A stretch of DNA of 64,000 nt from Streptomyces decoyicus (GCF_019880305.1 NZ_CP082301.1:1302001-1366000), one strand, 5' to 3'; counted from the stretch's first letter, positions 20,787 through 30,058 are shown. Program-made: numbers and translations. Notes: generated from the sequence alone by a model not told the origin.

Positions 20787-21371
20787 TCAGAAATTGCCGT
20801 TGGAGAGAATCTCGCCCTTGGCGTCGTAGATGGTGACGAGGCCGTTCTTGGATTGCTTCCAGTCGGCGAAGACGGAGGCGATCAGCTTGCCTTCGCTCTG
20901 GTGGGGGCCCACCATCCCGCCGGTGAAGTCGGTGTAGATGTCGACCGAGTCGAGGATGTCGTTCTGCTCGTCCGCGCCTTGGACTTTGGTGACGTGCCCG
21001 ATGGCGGCCTTCTCGTTGGCGCTTCCGTTTTTCGCGACGAAGGCCTTGAACTGGTCGGCCGGTGACTTGCGGGCCGCCTCGGGCTTCTCTTCCGGCTCGG
21101 CCTCGGCCGGCTTCGCGTCGCCCTGCGCCTGCCCCTTCGCCGGTGCGATGGCGGCCTTGCCGGGCTTGCCGGCCTGGGGCTCCGCGTCGCTGCCACCCAT
21201 GGCGGCGGCGATGACGCCGATGAGGACGAGCGCACCGAAGGCACCGCCGCATCCGATGCCGACCTTTGCGCCCGCGCTCTTCTTCTTGGGCGGTGGCGGG
21301 GCATACATGCCGGCCGGCGTCGGCGGCTGCTGTCCAGGCCGGCCCGGATACTGCTGGTTCATCTGATTCAT
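20787..21371 (-). CDS. Single-pass membrane protein of unknown function
   Basis: A 194-residue protein with a Gln/Pro-rich N-terminal tail, a KKK stop-transfer flank, one membrane segment (VGIGCGGAFGALVLIGVIAAAMGG, about residues 37-60), an Ala/Glu/Lys/Pro-rich linker and a C-terminal exported domain (DQFKAFVAKNGSANEKAAIGHV... to IYDAKGEILSNGNF). I do not recognise the C-terminal domain with certainty. The ATG at 21371 follows a GGGGGG run; a GTG immediately upstream would add one residue. It forms a same-strand set with the two preceding proteins. Confidence 0.7.
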   Translation of the reverse strand: MNQMNQQYPGRPGQQPPTPAGMYAPPPPKKKSAGAKVGIGCGGAFGALVLIGVIAAAMGGSDAEPQAGKPGKAAIAPAKGQAQGDAKPAEAEPEEKPEAARKSPADQFKAFVAKNGSANEKAAIGHVTKVQGADEQNDILDSVDIYTDFTGGMVGPHQSEGKLIASVFADWKQSKNGLVTIYDAKGEILSNGNF

Positions 21372-21786
21372 CACGATCCCCCCAAGGTGTCTGGAACCGG
21401 GAGAGTAGCGAGTGATTGAACATCGAAATAGATGAAGTGAAGAACCTGTGATGATGTCGTGACCGAAATGGGTTGGCCCAGCACGGTGCGTGAGCGGGAA
21501 CCTGGCGGTGCGACCGCGTCCGCCGACCGGGCCGCCTTCACCTCACCCGGGACGGCGGGAGGCGGAGACGCCACTCCCCGTACCGGCTTCGTGCCGCACC
21601 GCAGCCCTACCGCCCGGTACACCGATCGACCGATGCTTCGGTGGCCGAATTGCTGCATGCTGGTCCAACTGACCGAGCAATTGGTTGAATTCAGAAACAT
21701 CCGCACGGGCGACCAGGCAGAAACGGGCAGGGCACGGCCCCCACCGCCGGTGAAGACCCCTCACACCGCTGGAGGATGGAGCCGCC
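21372..21786. other. Intergenic region before the two-component system
   Basis: About 415 bases between divergent genes with no supported coding sequence. It contains a dyad AATTGCT (21648-21654) and AGCAATT (21676-21682) separated by 21 bases, about 100 bases upstream of the sensor kinase. This may be part of its regulatory region, but the arms are short. Confidence 0.4.
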
Positions 21787-23079
21787 ATGCGACTTCGCGA
21801 CGCCGCGCGGGCCGAGCCGCAGGTTCCAGGACCCCCGCCGGCCCCGTCTCCCCCGCCCGCGAGCGCACACCGCTCCCCGCCCGCCGACGGGCGCAGATGG
21901 CGTCCGTCGCTCACCCCTGCGCGGCCGCTCTGGTGGGAGAACCGCCGGGGCATGGTCTTCGACATCCTGGTCGCGCTGGGCTGCGCGCTGTTCCCCACTG
22001 TCCTCGTGGACGTCCAGGGGGAGTACCCGCTCGGGCTTCCCGCACCGGCCTACTTCACGCTGGCGGCCTTGACCGGGCTGGCAGTGGTGGTGCGGCGGCG
22101 TTGGCCGACGTGGCTGTGCGTGGCCGTGCTCCTGGCCCTCCCCGCCGAGGTCTGCTTCCCGGCGCTCACCGTCTGCCTGTACTCCCTGGCGAAATACGGT
22201 CGCAGCCGACGCACCCTGGCTGCGGTGTCCACGGTGGCGACCGCCGCCACCGGCGCCTACCTGCTCCTCACCGACCAGCGCGACCTCACCATCGAAGACC
22301 TGCTGTCCGGCATACCGCTGCTGGGCCTTCTGATGATGGTTCCCGTCCTGGCCGGCCTGTACGCGAGGGCGCGGCGGACGGTGGTGGAGAACCTGCGCGA
22401 GAAGGCCGAACGGCTGGAACGCGAGCAGCGCCTGCTGGCCTCGCAGGCCCGGATGGAAGAACGGGCCCGGATCGCGCGGGAGATGCACGATGTGGTCGCC
22501 CATCGGGTAAGCCTCATGGTCATCCACTCCGGAGCCCTGGAAGTCACCCCGGCGGACCGCGATCACACCACCCAGGCCCGGCTCATCGGCGAGATCGGCC
22601 GGCAGGCGCTGGACGAGTTGCGCCAGGTTCTGGGCGTCCTCCGCCTCGACGAGAGCGCGAAGCCGGCACCCCGCGCCCCGCAGCCGACCCTGAACGACCT
22701 GTCCAGGCTGGTCGACCAGTCGCGCGCCGCGGGCATGCGGATCGAACTGACCACGTCCGGCCCCTCCCGGCCGCTGGACGCGACCGCCGAGCGCACCGCG
22801 TACCGGCTGGTCCAGGAAGCACTGACCAACGCACACAAGCATGCGGGAGGCGCCGCCGCCCTCGTCCGGCTGCGGTACGTGCCCGACGAGCTGCACCTCA
22901 CCGTGGACAATGAGGTGCCCAGCGCCCCGTCGACCGCACGTCTGCCCAGTGGTGGCCACGGCCTGGTCGGCCTCCGTGAGCGCGTCACCGTCCTGGGCGG
23001 AGTCTTCGAGGCCGGCCCGAGACCGGACGGCGGGTTCCGGGTCTCGGCCGTGATACCCACGAGGGAAGAAACACCATGA
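21787..23079 (+). CDS. Sensor histidine kinase, NarL/DesK type (HisKA_3)
   Basis: A 430-residue membrane sensor kinase. About five or six membrane segments (residues 50-195) carry no recognisable extracellular sensor domain, so it may sense the membrane or its partner transporter. A coiled segment leads to the phospho-acceptor box REMHDVVAHRVSLMV (His near residue 233) and a HATPase_c domain with the N box QEALTNAHKHAGGA and GHGLVGLRERV. It overlaps the response-regulator gene by ATGA. The adjacent ABC-2 exporter on the opposite strand is the usual output of this class in Streptomyces. Confidence 0.93.
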   Translation: MRLRDAARAEPQVPGPPPAPSPPPASAHRSPPADGRRWRPSLTPARPLWWENRRGMVFDILVALGCALFPTVLVDVQGEYPLGLPAPAYFTLAALTGLAVVVRRRWPTWLCVAVLLALPAEVCFPALTVCLYSLAKYGRSRRTLAAVSTVATAATGAYLLLTDQRDLTIEDLLSGIPLLGLLMMVPVLAGLYARARRTVVENLREKAERLEREQRLLASQARMEERARIAREMHDVVAHRVSLMVIHSGALEVTPADRDHTTQARLIGEIGRQALDELRQVLGVLRLDESAKPAPRAPQPTLNDLSRLVDQSRAAGMRIELTTSGPSRPLDATAERTAYRLVQEALTNAHKHAGGAAALVRLRYVPDELHLTVDNEVPSAPSTARLPSGGHGLVGLRERVTVLGGVFEAGPRPDGGFRVSAVIPTREETP

Positions 23080-23732
23080 GCATTCGCGTCCTGCTTGCCG
23101 ATGACGAGGACCTGGTCCGGTCCGGTTTGAGCATGATCCTGGAGGCCGACCCCGGCATCAGCATGGTGGCCGAGGCGGGCAACGGGGTGGAGGCCGTGCA
23201 CCTGACCCGCCTGCACCGGCCCGATGTGGTGCTTATGGACATCCGTATGCCGGTCATGGACGGGCTGGCCGCGACCGTGGAGATCAACCAGTTGCCCTCC
23301 CCGCCCAAGGTGGTGGTCCTCACCACCTTCGATCTCGACGAGTACGTGCATGCGGCCCTGGAGGCCGGCGCGATGGGGTTCCTGCTCAAGAACACCCCGC
23401 CCCGCGACCTCGCCCGCGCGGTCCGGACCGTCCATGACGGGGATGCCATGCTGGCCCCTTCGGTGACCCGCCGGCTGATCTCCAACTTCTCCGCCCGCGG
23501 CACGTCGAGGGCCAACGACGCACGGCGCCGCACGTCCGTCCTGACCGAACGCGAGGGCGAAGTGCTGCGCCTGGTCGGCGAGGGCATGTCCAACGCCGAG
23601 ATCGGCGGCCGCCTGCACATGAGCGAGTCCACCGTGAAGACCCATATGAGCCGGCTTCTCGCCAAACTCGAGTGCACCAACCGCGTCCAGGCCGCGATCC
23701 TCGCCCACGATGCCGGCCTCCTCGCGGCGTAG
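23076..23732 (+). CDS. NarL/LuxR-family response regulator
   Basis: A 218-residue two-domain regulator. The receiver has the acidic pair DDED, the phospho-acceptor Asp in VVLMDIRMP near residue 54, Thr in VVVLTTF and Lys in GFLLKNTPP. The C-terminal GerE helix-turn-helix reads LTEREGEVLRLVGEGMSNAEIGGRLHMSESTVKTHMSRLLAKL. It is co-translated with the kinase and probably controls the exporter at 23776-25551. Its 3' end shares a near-duplicate 29-base sequence with the end of the convergent permease. Confidence 0.95.
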   Translation: MSIRVLLADDEDLVRSGLSMILEADPGISMVAEAGNGVEAVHLTRLHRPDVVLMDIRMPVMDGLAATVEINQLPSPPKVVVLTTFDLDEYVHAALEAGAMGFLLKNTPPRDLARAVRTVHDGDAMLAPSVTRRLISNFSARGTSRANDARRRTSVLTEREGEVLRLVGEGMSNAEIGGRLHMSESTVKTHMSRLLAKLECTNRVQAAILAHDAGLLAA

Positions 23733-23775
23733 CGTGAGGCCTTGCCCGCGTTGCCCGCCTCCTCGCGGCGGGGCG

Positions 23776-24582
23776 TCAGGCGTCGCGCTTGTCCAGCAGA
23801 TACAGGGCGCCCGCCATCGCGGCCGCCGCCCAGGCGCACAGCACCCCGAACCCGGCCCACGGGCCGAGGCCGCCCAGCATCGGACCGGGCTGCATGATCG
23901 CCCAGCCGGCGCTGCCGGGCACGAGGCTGCCGGGCAGGAAATGCCCGAGGCCGCTGAGCGCCGGGGCGGCCGCGAGCGTCGGCACCACGAAGATGAGCGT
24001 GAACATCACGACGATGCCGCCGACCGTGCTCCGGAGCGCGGCGCCGACCGCCAACGAGAGGACGGCCAGCGCACTCAGGTAGAGCCCGCCGCCGAGAACC
24101 GCCCGGACGACTGAGGGATCGGTGACCGAGCCGGAGACAGCGGGCGCGGAAGCGTACTCGACGGCGAAGCAGACGATGCTCAGCAGCTCCCCGGTGACCA
24201 GCACCAGCGCGGCCGTGACCAGGGCCTTGGCCGCCAGCCACGGCCCGCGCCGCGGTACGGCCGTCAACGAGGTGCGGATCGTCCCGGTGCTGTACTCGCT
24301 GCCGATGGTCGTCACCGCGAGGACCACGACGGCGAGCTGGCCCACCCCGTAGCCGATGTGACTGTTGATCACCATCTGGGAGATGGGCTGGGGGCCTTCC
24401 TTGTCGATGACCGTGGCCATGATGACGCTGATGCCGACAGATACGGCCGCGGTGGCGAGCAGACAGCACACGGTGGCACGGACGGTGCGGAGCTTGGCCC
24501 ACTCGGACCGGATCAGCTGGGGGAAGGCGGGGCCGGGGGGAAGGGCGGACCGGTGCTCGGTCGCGGCGATGGTCAGGGACAT
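23776..24582 (-). CDS. ABC-2 type exporter permease
   Basis: A 268-residue permease with six predicted membrane segments, starting with a soluble N-terminal region (FPQLIRSEWAKLRTVRATV) that is typical for ABC-2 permeases paired with drug or lantibiotic exporters. The EYSTGTIRTSLTAVPRRGPWLAAKALVTA loop is the family's conserved region. The ATG at 24582 follows AGGAGG. It lies 39 bases after its ATPase. It is probably regulated by the convergent two-component system. Confidence 0.9.
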   Translation of the reverse strand: MSLTIAATEHRSALPPGPAFPQLIRSEWAKLRTVRATVCCLLATAAVSVGISVIMATVIDKEGPQPISQMVINSHIGYGVGQLAVVVLAVTTIGSEYSTGTIRTSLTAVPRRGPWLAAKALVTAALVLVTGELLSIVCFAVEYASAPAVSGSVTDPSVVRAVLGGGLYLSALAVLSLAVGAALRSTVGGIVVMFTLIFVVPTLAAAPALSGLGHFLPGSLVPGSAGWAIMQPGPMLGGLGPWAGFGVLCAWAAAAMAGALYLLDKRDA

Positions 24583-24621
24583 GGGGCTACCTCCTGGGTC
24601 GGGATGGGGCTGCGGCGCGAA

Positions 24622-25551
24622 TCAGGCCGGTGGCGGCGAGTCGGCGCGGTACTCCACGCTGTCCTCGGTGAGCTGCATGAACGCCGTCTCCAGCGAAACG
24701 CGCTGTCGCGACAGCTCGTGCAGCGCGGCCCCGCACGCCGCGGCGGCCGCCGATACCTGCACCGGGTCCAGGCCGGTGACCAGGAGCGCGCCTTCGTCGT
24801 CCGCGGTGACCTCCCCGCCGCCCTCCCGAAGTCTTCCGGCGAGCTGAATGGCCTGCGGGGAGCGGACCTTGACCATGTCCCGTGAACCGCCCGCGAGGAA
24901 ATCCCGCACAGCGGTGTCGGCAATCAGCCTGCCCCGGCCGATCACGACGAGATGGTCGGCCGTCACCTCCATCTCGCTCATCAGATGACTGGACACGAAC
25001 ACCGTGCGGCCCTCCGCGGCGAGCCCCCTCATGAGAGTGCGGATCCAGCGCACGCCCTCGGGATCGAGACCGTTGACCGGCTCGTCGAAGAGCAGGACCT
25101 GCGGATCGCCGAGCAGAGCGGCGGCGATCCCGAGCCGCTGTCCCATCCCCAGCGAGAAACCGCCCACCCGCTTGTGCGCCGCCTTCGCGAGACCGGCGAT
25201 CTCCAGGACCTCCGCCACCCGCCTGCGTCCGATCCCGTTGCTGTACGCAAGGCCCAGCAGATGCCCGTACGCAGTGCGGCCCGGATGGACGGCCTTGGCA
25301 TCGAGCACCGCACCGACCTCGTTCATGGGGTGGCGCAGCTGGTGGAAGGGTTTGCCGTTGACCAGCGCACTGCCTGCTCCGGGGCGGTCCAGGCCCAGGA
25401 ACATCCGCATGGTCGTGGACTTGCCCGCCCCGTTCGGGCCCAGGAAACCCGTCACCCGGCCGGCGTGCACGGTGAAGGACAGCTCGTCCACCGCCGGCTT
25501 CCCGCCAAAGCGTTTGGTCAGCCCCCTGGCCTCCAACATCCCGACGCTCAC
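24622..25551 (-). CDS. ABC exporter ATP-binding protein (drug/bacitracin type)
   Basis: An ABC ATPase of about 309 residues. Walker A is GPNGAGKSTT, the Q-loop region is short, the signature is FSLGMGQR, Walker B is VLLFDEPVNGLD, and the switch His lies in VSSHLMSEME. A C-terminal extension of about 90 residues after the ATPase core is typical for the DrrA/BcrA-like subclass. The GTG at 25551 is chosen because GGAG stands about 9 bases ahead; an ATG at 25539 is four codons later. It forms an exporter with the permease downstream, likely for efflux of or resistance to an antibiotic or peptide. Confidence 0.9.
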   Translation of the reverse strand: MSVGMLEARGLTKRFGGKPAVDELSFTVHAGRVTGFLGPNGAGKSTTMRMFLGLDRPGAGSALVNGKPFHQLRHPMNEVGAVLDAKAVHPGRTAYGHLLGLAYSNGIGRRRVAEVLEIAGLAKAAHKRVGGFSLGMGQRLGIAAALLGDPQVLLFDEPVNGLDPEGVRWIRTLMRGLAAEGRTVFVSSHLMSEMEVTADHLVVIGRGRLIADTAVRDFLAGGSRDMVKVRSPQAIQLAGRLREGGGEVTADDEGALLVTGLDPVQVSAAAAACGAALHELSRQRVSLETAFMQLTEDSVEYRADSPPPA

Positions 25552-26173
25552 GAACCCACTCCGTTCCCGCACCACTGCGCTGGACTTCTCGTCCCCAGCA
25601 CAGTAGGAACGCGGCCCCTCCCAGCGGATCGCCGGAAAGGCCGGACTCCGCCGCCCGATCGTCCCGAGGCGCGACCCGCCCGCTGCGACTTTCGACGGAC
25701 CACCGGGTACGCCGGGCGAGGGACACCACCAGGGGCGCGCCCGGCCACCGTTCCCCGCGCACGCGCCGAACCCGTTACCGCGCCCCGCGGCGCCGACTCC
25801 GCCCCCCTCGACGCGAAGGCACCTATAGCAGTCAAATCGCCCTACGACAAGGCCGGCTGAGCCCGGAGAGGAGTGCGCACACCCCTCACCCGCCCCCCTA
25901 GGAAGCAATCGCATGAGCTTTATCAGCGAAGGAATGTGCGCCACCGTGCGTCAGTGAATAGTCTTCTTTCTCAAGTCAGCACTTCATGAACGAAGTTGAC
26001 AGTCAGCTTGCGAAACTCATGCATCCCCACGTACAGGAGATTCCGGTGATTGCCCCTCAAGGTCGCATCGGGCTTTCGCCTGGGCACGAGAAGGCACCAC
26101 AGCACGGACCGGATCGCCTTGCGCACGGTGAGGTACTGCTTCCCCCACCCGAGAAGACTGTGGCGGGACGGCC
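25552..26173. other. Intergenic region with an uncertain 63-residue frame
   Basis: About 620 bases that are clearly lower in GC around 25900-26000. A frame from ATG 25986 to TGA 26177 (63 residues) overlaps the next gene's GTG start as GTGA, which looks like coupling, but its codon use is not Streptomyces-like and it matches no family I know. The rest must include promoters for the exporter operon and for the next gene. Confidence 0.35.
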
Positions 26174-27115
26174 GTGAGACGCCAGCCGGCATTCGACCGG
26201 CATCCGGCGCGGGACGACTCCCGGCTGCGCGCAGTGGTGGAGGACGCCGCGATGGGCAGATGGGAAGGCGCGCGCGAACTGCTGGCCGCGACCGGCGCCG
26301 ACTGGGACCGCCGTATCTTCCGTCTCCAGGTGCTCGCCCGCGCCGGGGCACGGCTCACCTTCGCCGACACCTGGGCGCAGGCCGAACCCCGTTCCCCGCA
26401 CGCCCTGGCCCTCCTCGCCACCGTCCAGGCCCTCCGCTCGATGGCCCTCCCACGGGGGCAGGGCAGCGGCTCGGAGATGGAAGAGGCGTGGCAGAGCTGC
26501 CATGCCGCCGGCGATGTCCTGCCGGCCGATCCGACGCCGTACGTCGTCATGCTCGCCCTGCTGCGCTACCACTCCCCCGACCGCGACCGGCAGTGGCGGG
26601 AGACGATGCAGAGCGTGTGGCAGGAGGTCGAGGAACGTGACCCGTGGAACAGGGAGGCGCACCACGAGCTCCTCACCTACATGTTCCCCGACTGGCACGG
26701 CGTGGCGGGCGAGATGTTCCACTGGGCGCAGGAACGGTGCGCCCATGTCCCCCGTGGGATGCCGCTGCACGTCCTGCCGCTGGTCGCGCTCGCCGAGTCG
26801 CACCGCACGCGGATGAAGAAGGAGGGGCACCGCTACGGCCTGACGGTCCATCCGTGGACGGACAACCCGTCGACCCAGCAGGCGTGGGTGAACTGGTGGA
26901 CGTACCGGGCTCCTTCCATGCCGCACGCCGCCTTCCACGACGACGCCAACTACCTGGCCCACGCGATGTCCTTCGCCAATCAGCACCGGGCGGCGGCCGA
27001 GGTGTTCGACGCCATCGGCCCGTACGCCACGGATGTGCCGTGGAGCTACTGCGGAGACGCTCAGCAGCTCTTCACCCGCCATCGGAAGTGGGCGGTCAAG
27101 GGGTCCGCACCGTAG
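26174..27115 (+). CDS. Hypothetical protein, 313 residues
   Basis: I do not recognise this protein. It is soluble, without signal peptide or membrane segment, and rich in Trp, His and Arg. The predicted helical pattern (LLALLATVQALRSM, ARELLAATGADWDRRIFRLQVLARAG and similar) could fit TPR-like helical repeats, and a DPWNREAHHELLTYMFPDWHG segment near residues 156-176 looks conserved. It starts with GTG behind a weak GGGACGG. It precedes the APC permease by 72 bases on the same strand and could be co-transcribed with it. Confidence 0.65.
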   Translation: MRRQPAFDRHPARDDSRLRAVVEDAAMGRWEGARELLAATGADWDRRIFRLQVLARAGARLTFADTWAQAEPRSPHALALLATVQALRSMALPRGQGSGSEMEEAWQSCHAAGDVLPADPTPYVVMLALLRYHSPDRDRQWRETMQSVWQEVEERDPWNREAHHELLTYMFPDWHGVAGEMFHWAQERCAHVPRGMPLHVLPLVALAESHRTRMKKEGHRYGLTVHPWTDNPSTQQAWVNWWTYRAPSMPHAAFHDDANYLAHAMSFANQHRAAAEVFDAIGPYATDVPWSYCGDAQQLFTRHRKWAVKGSAP

Positions 27116-27187
27116 CGCCGCCCCGACGCCGAGCAGACCGATGTTGTGCCGCAATGCACCGCGCCACCACTAGGAGAGGCCCCAGCC

Positions 27188-28717
27188 ATGCCATTGGACA
27201 TGCCAAGCGTCACGCAGACCGAGGAGGAACGCCTCGCCGAACTCGGCATCACCCAGACGTTGGACCGCTCGATGTCCGGGCGGCAGAACTTCGCCGTCTC
27301 GTTCACCATCATCAGCATCCTGTCCGGCTGCCTGACCATGTACGGGTTCGGCATGAACACCGGCGGGCCGGCCCTGATCATGTGGGGCTGGGTCCTCGTC
27401 GGCCTGATGACCCTCTTCGTCGGCCTGGCCATGGCCGAGGTCTGCTCCTCCTATCCGACCTCCGCCGGCCTCTATTTCTGGGCGCACAAACTCGCCCCGC
27501 AGAAGTCCGCTCCGGCCTGGGCCTGGTTCACCGGCTGGTTCAACACGCTCGGCCAGGTGGCCGTCACCGCGGGCATCGACTTCGGCGCCGCGTCGTTCCT
27601 CAATGCCTACCTGAACCTTCAGTTCAGCTACGCCGCCACTCCCGCCCACACCATCACGCTCTTCGGTGTGATCCTTCTGCTGCACGCCGTGGTGAACACC
27701 TTCCGCGTGCGCGTCGTCGGCTTCTTCAACACCATCTCGGTGTGGTGGCATCTGATCGGCGTCGTGGTGATCGTCGGCGCCCTGCTGATCATTCCCGACA
27801 AGCACCAGTCCCCTGGATTCGTCTTCACCGAGTTCGTCAACAACACCGGCTGGGGCTCGGCGGTCTACGTCGCGCTCATCGGTCTCCTGATGGCGCAGTA
27901 CACCTTCACCGGCTATGACGCCTCCGCCCACATGACGGAGGAGACGAAGAATGCCTCGGTCGAGGGGCCGAAGGGGATCGTCCGCTCGATCGTCGTGTCC
28001 TGGGCGGCCGGATTCGTGCTGCTCTTCGGCCTGACCTTCGCGATCCAGTCCTACACCGGGGCCCTGGATTCGGACACCGGTGTGCCGCCGGCGCAGATCT
28101 TCCTGGACGCACTGGGCGCGAGCACCGGCAAGCTGATGCTGCTCGTCATCATCGGCGCCCAGCTGTTCTGCGGTATGGCTTCGGTGACCGCGAACTCCCG
28201 CATGATCTACGCCTTCTCCCGCGACGGGGCGCTGCCGTTCTCCTCCGTCTGGCACAAGCTCCACCCGGGGACCCGCACCCCGACCAACGCCGTGTGGCTC
28301 GCCGCCGGCGGTGCCTTCCTCCTCGGTCTGCCGTACCTGTTCAACACGACCGCGTACGCCGCTGTCACGTCCATCGCGACGATCGGCCTCTACATCGCGT
28401 ACGTGGTGCCCACCCTGCTGCGGCTGCGCCAGGGGGAGGACTTCCGGCGCGGTCCCTGGCACCTGGGGCGCTGGTCCAGGCCCGTGGGTCTGATCGCGGT
28501 CAGCTGGGTCGTGATCATCACTGTGCTGTTCATGCTGCCCCAGCTGAACCCGGTGACCATCGAAACGTTCAACTACGCGCCCATCACCGTGGGTGTGGTG
28601 CTGGTCTTCGCCGGCACCTGGTGGCTCGTCTCCGCCCGCAAGTGGTTCCTCGACCCGCGCCACCCGCGGAACAACCCGTCGCAGACGCCGGTACCGGAAC
28701 GGGCCTCCACTCCGTAG
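27188..28717 (+). CDS. Amino-acid permease, APC superfamily
   Basis: A 509-residue secondary transporter with about twelve membrane segments. Family features are the consensus near segment 1 (QNFAVSFTIISILSGCLTMYGFGMNTGGP), SYPTSAGLYFWAHKLAP in segments 2-3, YDASAHMTEETKNA near the middle, and SVTANSRMIYAFSRDGALPFSSVWHKLHPGTRTPTNAVW. This pattern is closest to GABA/choline-type amino-acid permeases, but the substrate is not certain. The ATG at 27188 is preferred because AGGAGAG stands 9 bases upstream. A strong terminator follows at 28743. Confidence 0.93.
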   Translation: MPLDMPSVTQTEEERLAELGITQTLDRSMSGRQNFAVSFTIISILSGCLTMYGFGMNTGGPALIMWGWVLVGLMTLFVGLAMAEVCSSYPTSAGLYFWAHKLAPQKSAPAWAWFTGWFNTLGQVAVTAGIDFGAASFLNAYLNLQFSYAATPAHTITLFGVILLLHAVVNTFRVRVVGFFNTISVWWHLIGVVVIVGALLIIPDKHQSPGFVFTEFVNNTGWGSAVYVALIGLLMAQYTFTGYDASAHMTEETKNASVEGPKGIVRSIVVSWAAGFVLLFGLTFAIQSYTGALDSDTGVPPAQIFLDALGASTGKLMLLVIIGAQLFCGMASVTANSRMIYAFSRDGALPFSSVWHKLHPGTRTPTNAVWLAAGGAFLLGLPYLFNTTAYAAVTSIATIGLYIAYVVPTLLRLRQGEDFRRGPWHLGRWSRPVGLIAVSWVVIITVLFMLPQLNPVTIETFNYAPITVGVVLVFAGTWWLVSARKWFLDPRHPRNNPSQTPVPERASTP

Positions 28718-28742
28718 CGCCTGGCCCGACCCCGCCGGCCGA

Positions 28743-28793
28743 CGGCCCGCCGCCCCGTCCCAGGGCACTCCCCCTGGACCGGGCGGCGGGCCG
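28743..28793. terminator. Bidirectional terminator hairpin
   Basis: Thirteen-base perfect arms (28743-28755 and 28781-28793) with a partly paired interior lie between the convergent permease (ends 28717) and the sugar-binding lipoprotein (ends 28922). The remaining bases to 28921 show no gene. Confidence 0.7.
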
Positions 28794-28921
28794 TACCCAT
28801 GAAGGACCTTCTGCCGTCATCGAGGTGGCGGCCCTGCCGACCGTCCCTCTCAGCCGCGCCACGACAAAACGCACCGGGGGCGCTCACCCCAACCCCGGCC
28901 GGGAGAGCAGGTCGAGCCCCC

Positions 28922-30058
28922 TCACTCGCCCCAGATCTTGCGGTAAGCCTGCCGGTAGCCCTCGGAGTCCCAGGACAGTGCGCCGCCGCTGTTGGCCGCG
29001 GTGGCGATGTGGACGGGGGCGACATACCCGCTGTCCGGGGCGCCGGTGAAAGCGCGGTTGAACTCGTCGATGATCTGCCAGCCCTGTTCGGAGAGGGGCT
29101 CGGGCACGGTGGCGGTCTGGAACTCCTTGCCGTTGACGCGCTGGAAGGCCGACGGGTCGCCGTCACCGGCACCGATGTTGAAGGGGGCGCCGGCGCCGTC
29201 CTTGCCCGCGGCGCGCAGGGCGGGCGCGGCATGCTGGAAGTACAGGTCGTTGATGGCGGCGGAATAGGTCCACTTGCGGCCGAAACGGGACAGCAGCGAG
29301 CGGACTTCTTTGATGGAGCGGCTGTTGACCTGGGGAATGGGCATGTGGGTGTAGCTCAGCAGCTTGGTGCCGGAGCAGGTGGCGAGTTCCTTCTTGATCA
29401 GGTCGGACTTGCGCTTCGCGAAGGGTACGGAGGCGTCGGTGAACAGGACGACGCCCGCGCGGCCGTGGGAGCGGGCGATGATCCAGTCGGCGCTGATCTT
29501 CGCGACGTCCTCGACCCGGGAGGTGATGTTGCTGAAGAGCTGCGGATCCTTACTGGGACCGGGAGCCGCCGTGGCGTGCCAGCCGATCAGCGGGATTCCC
29601 GCCGCATGGGCCTTTTTGACCTCCTCGGGGGCTGCCCCGGGATCAAAACCACTGATGACGATGCCATCCGGCTTGAGGCGGATGGCCTGCTGGAAGGCGG
29701 CCCGGAGACCGGCGGGCGTGCCCTGCCCGTTGAGGGTGCGGGAGTGCCACCCGACGATCTTGGCGGCCTCCTGGACCCCTTGGGCGACCCCGGCGACGCC
29801 AGGGTTGGTCAGGGTCTGGGCGATGTAGACGACGCTCTTGCCGTGGACGGCCTCGGGCCCGGTAGTGGGGCCTCTCCAGGGGGCGTTGACCGCTTCAGCC
29901 TTCTTGACGGCTTGTTCGGCCCTGGAGAAGGCAGCAGGGCATCCGGGCTTGTCGGAGTTCCTGTGGGACGCGGTGGTGCCGACGCCGGGTTCGCAACCGG
30001 TGGCGGCCAAGACCAGGAGCGCAGCGGCTGTCACGACCGCCTTGCGGGTGGGGTGCAC
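28922..30058 (-). CDS. Sugar-type ABC substrate-binding lipoprotein (orphan)
   Basis: A 378-residue periplasmic-binding-protein-like lipoprotein of the ribose/LacI-type fold. The GTG at 30058 is chosen because GAGGAGA stands 7 bases upstream and a signal peptide follows, ending in the lipobox AATGC. Landmarks are VVYIAQTLTNPGVAGVAQGVQEAAKIVGW, the typical first strand-helix, and AIRLKPDGIVISGFDPGAAPEEVKKAHAAGIPLIGWHA. No permease or ATPase gene is adjacent, so it is an orphan receptor in this window. It could serve a distant transporter or a sensor. Confidence 0.85.
   Translation of the reverse strand: MHPTRKAVVTAAALLVLAATGCEPGVGTTASHRNSDKPGCPAAFSRAEQAVKKAEAVNAPWRGPTTGPEAVHGKSVVYIAQTLTNPGVAGVAQGVQEAAKIVGWHSRTLNGQGTPAGLRAAFQQAIRLKPDGIVISGFDPGAAPEEVKKAHAAGIPLIGWHATAAPGPSKDPQLFSNITSRVEDVAKISADWIIARSHGRAGVVLFTDASVPFAKRKSDLIKKELATCSGTKLLSYTHMPIPQVNSRSIKEVRSLLSRFGRKWTYSAAINDLYFQHAAPALRAAGKDGAGAPFNIGAGDGDPSAFQRVNGKEFQTATVPEPLSEQGWQIIDEFNRAFTGAPDSGYVAPVHIATAANSGGALSWDSEGYRQAYRKIWGE

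Noticed and set aside
25986..26177. A 63-residue frame with a GTGA overlap to the next gene
   Set aside because: The overlap is suggestive, but third-position GC is too low for this genome and no family or strong ribosome-binding site is seen; it is mentioned only within the intergenic entry.
27170..28768. A 532-residue minus-strand open frame
   Set aside because: It is antisense to the APC permease, with no membrane segments, motifs or plausible start.
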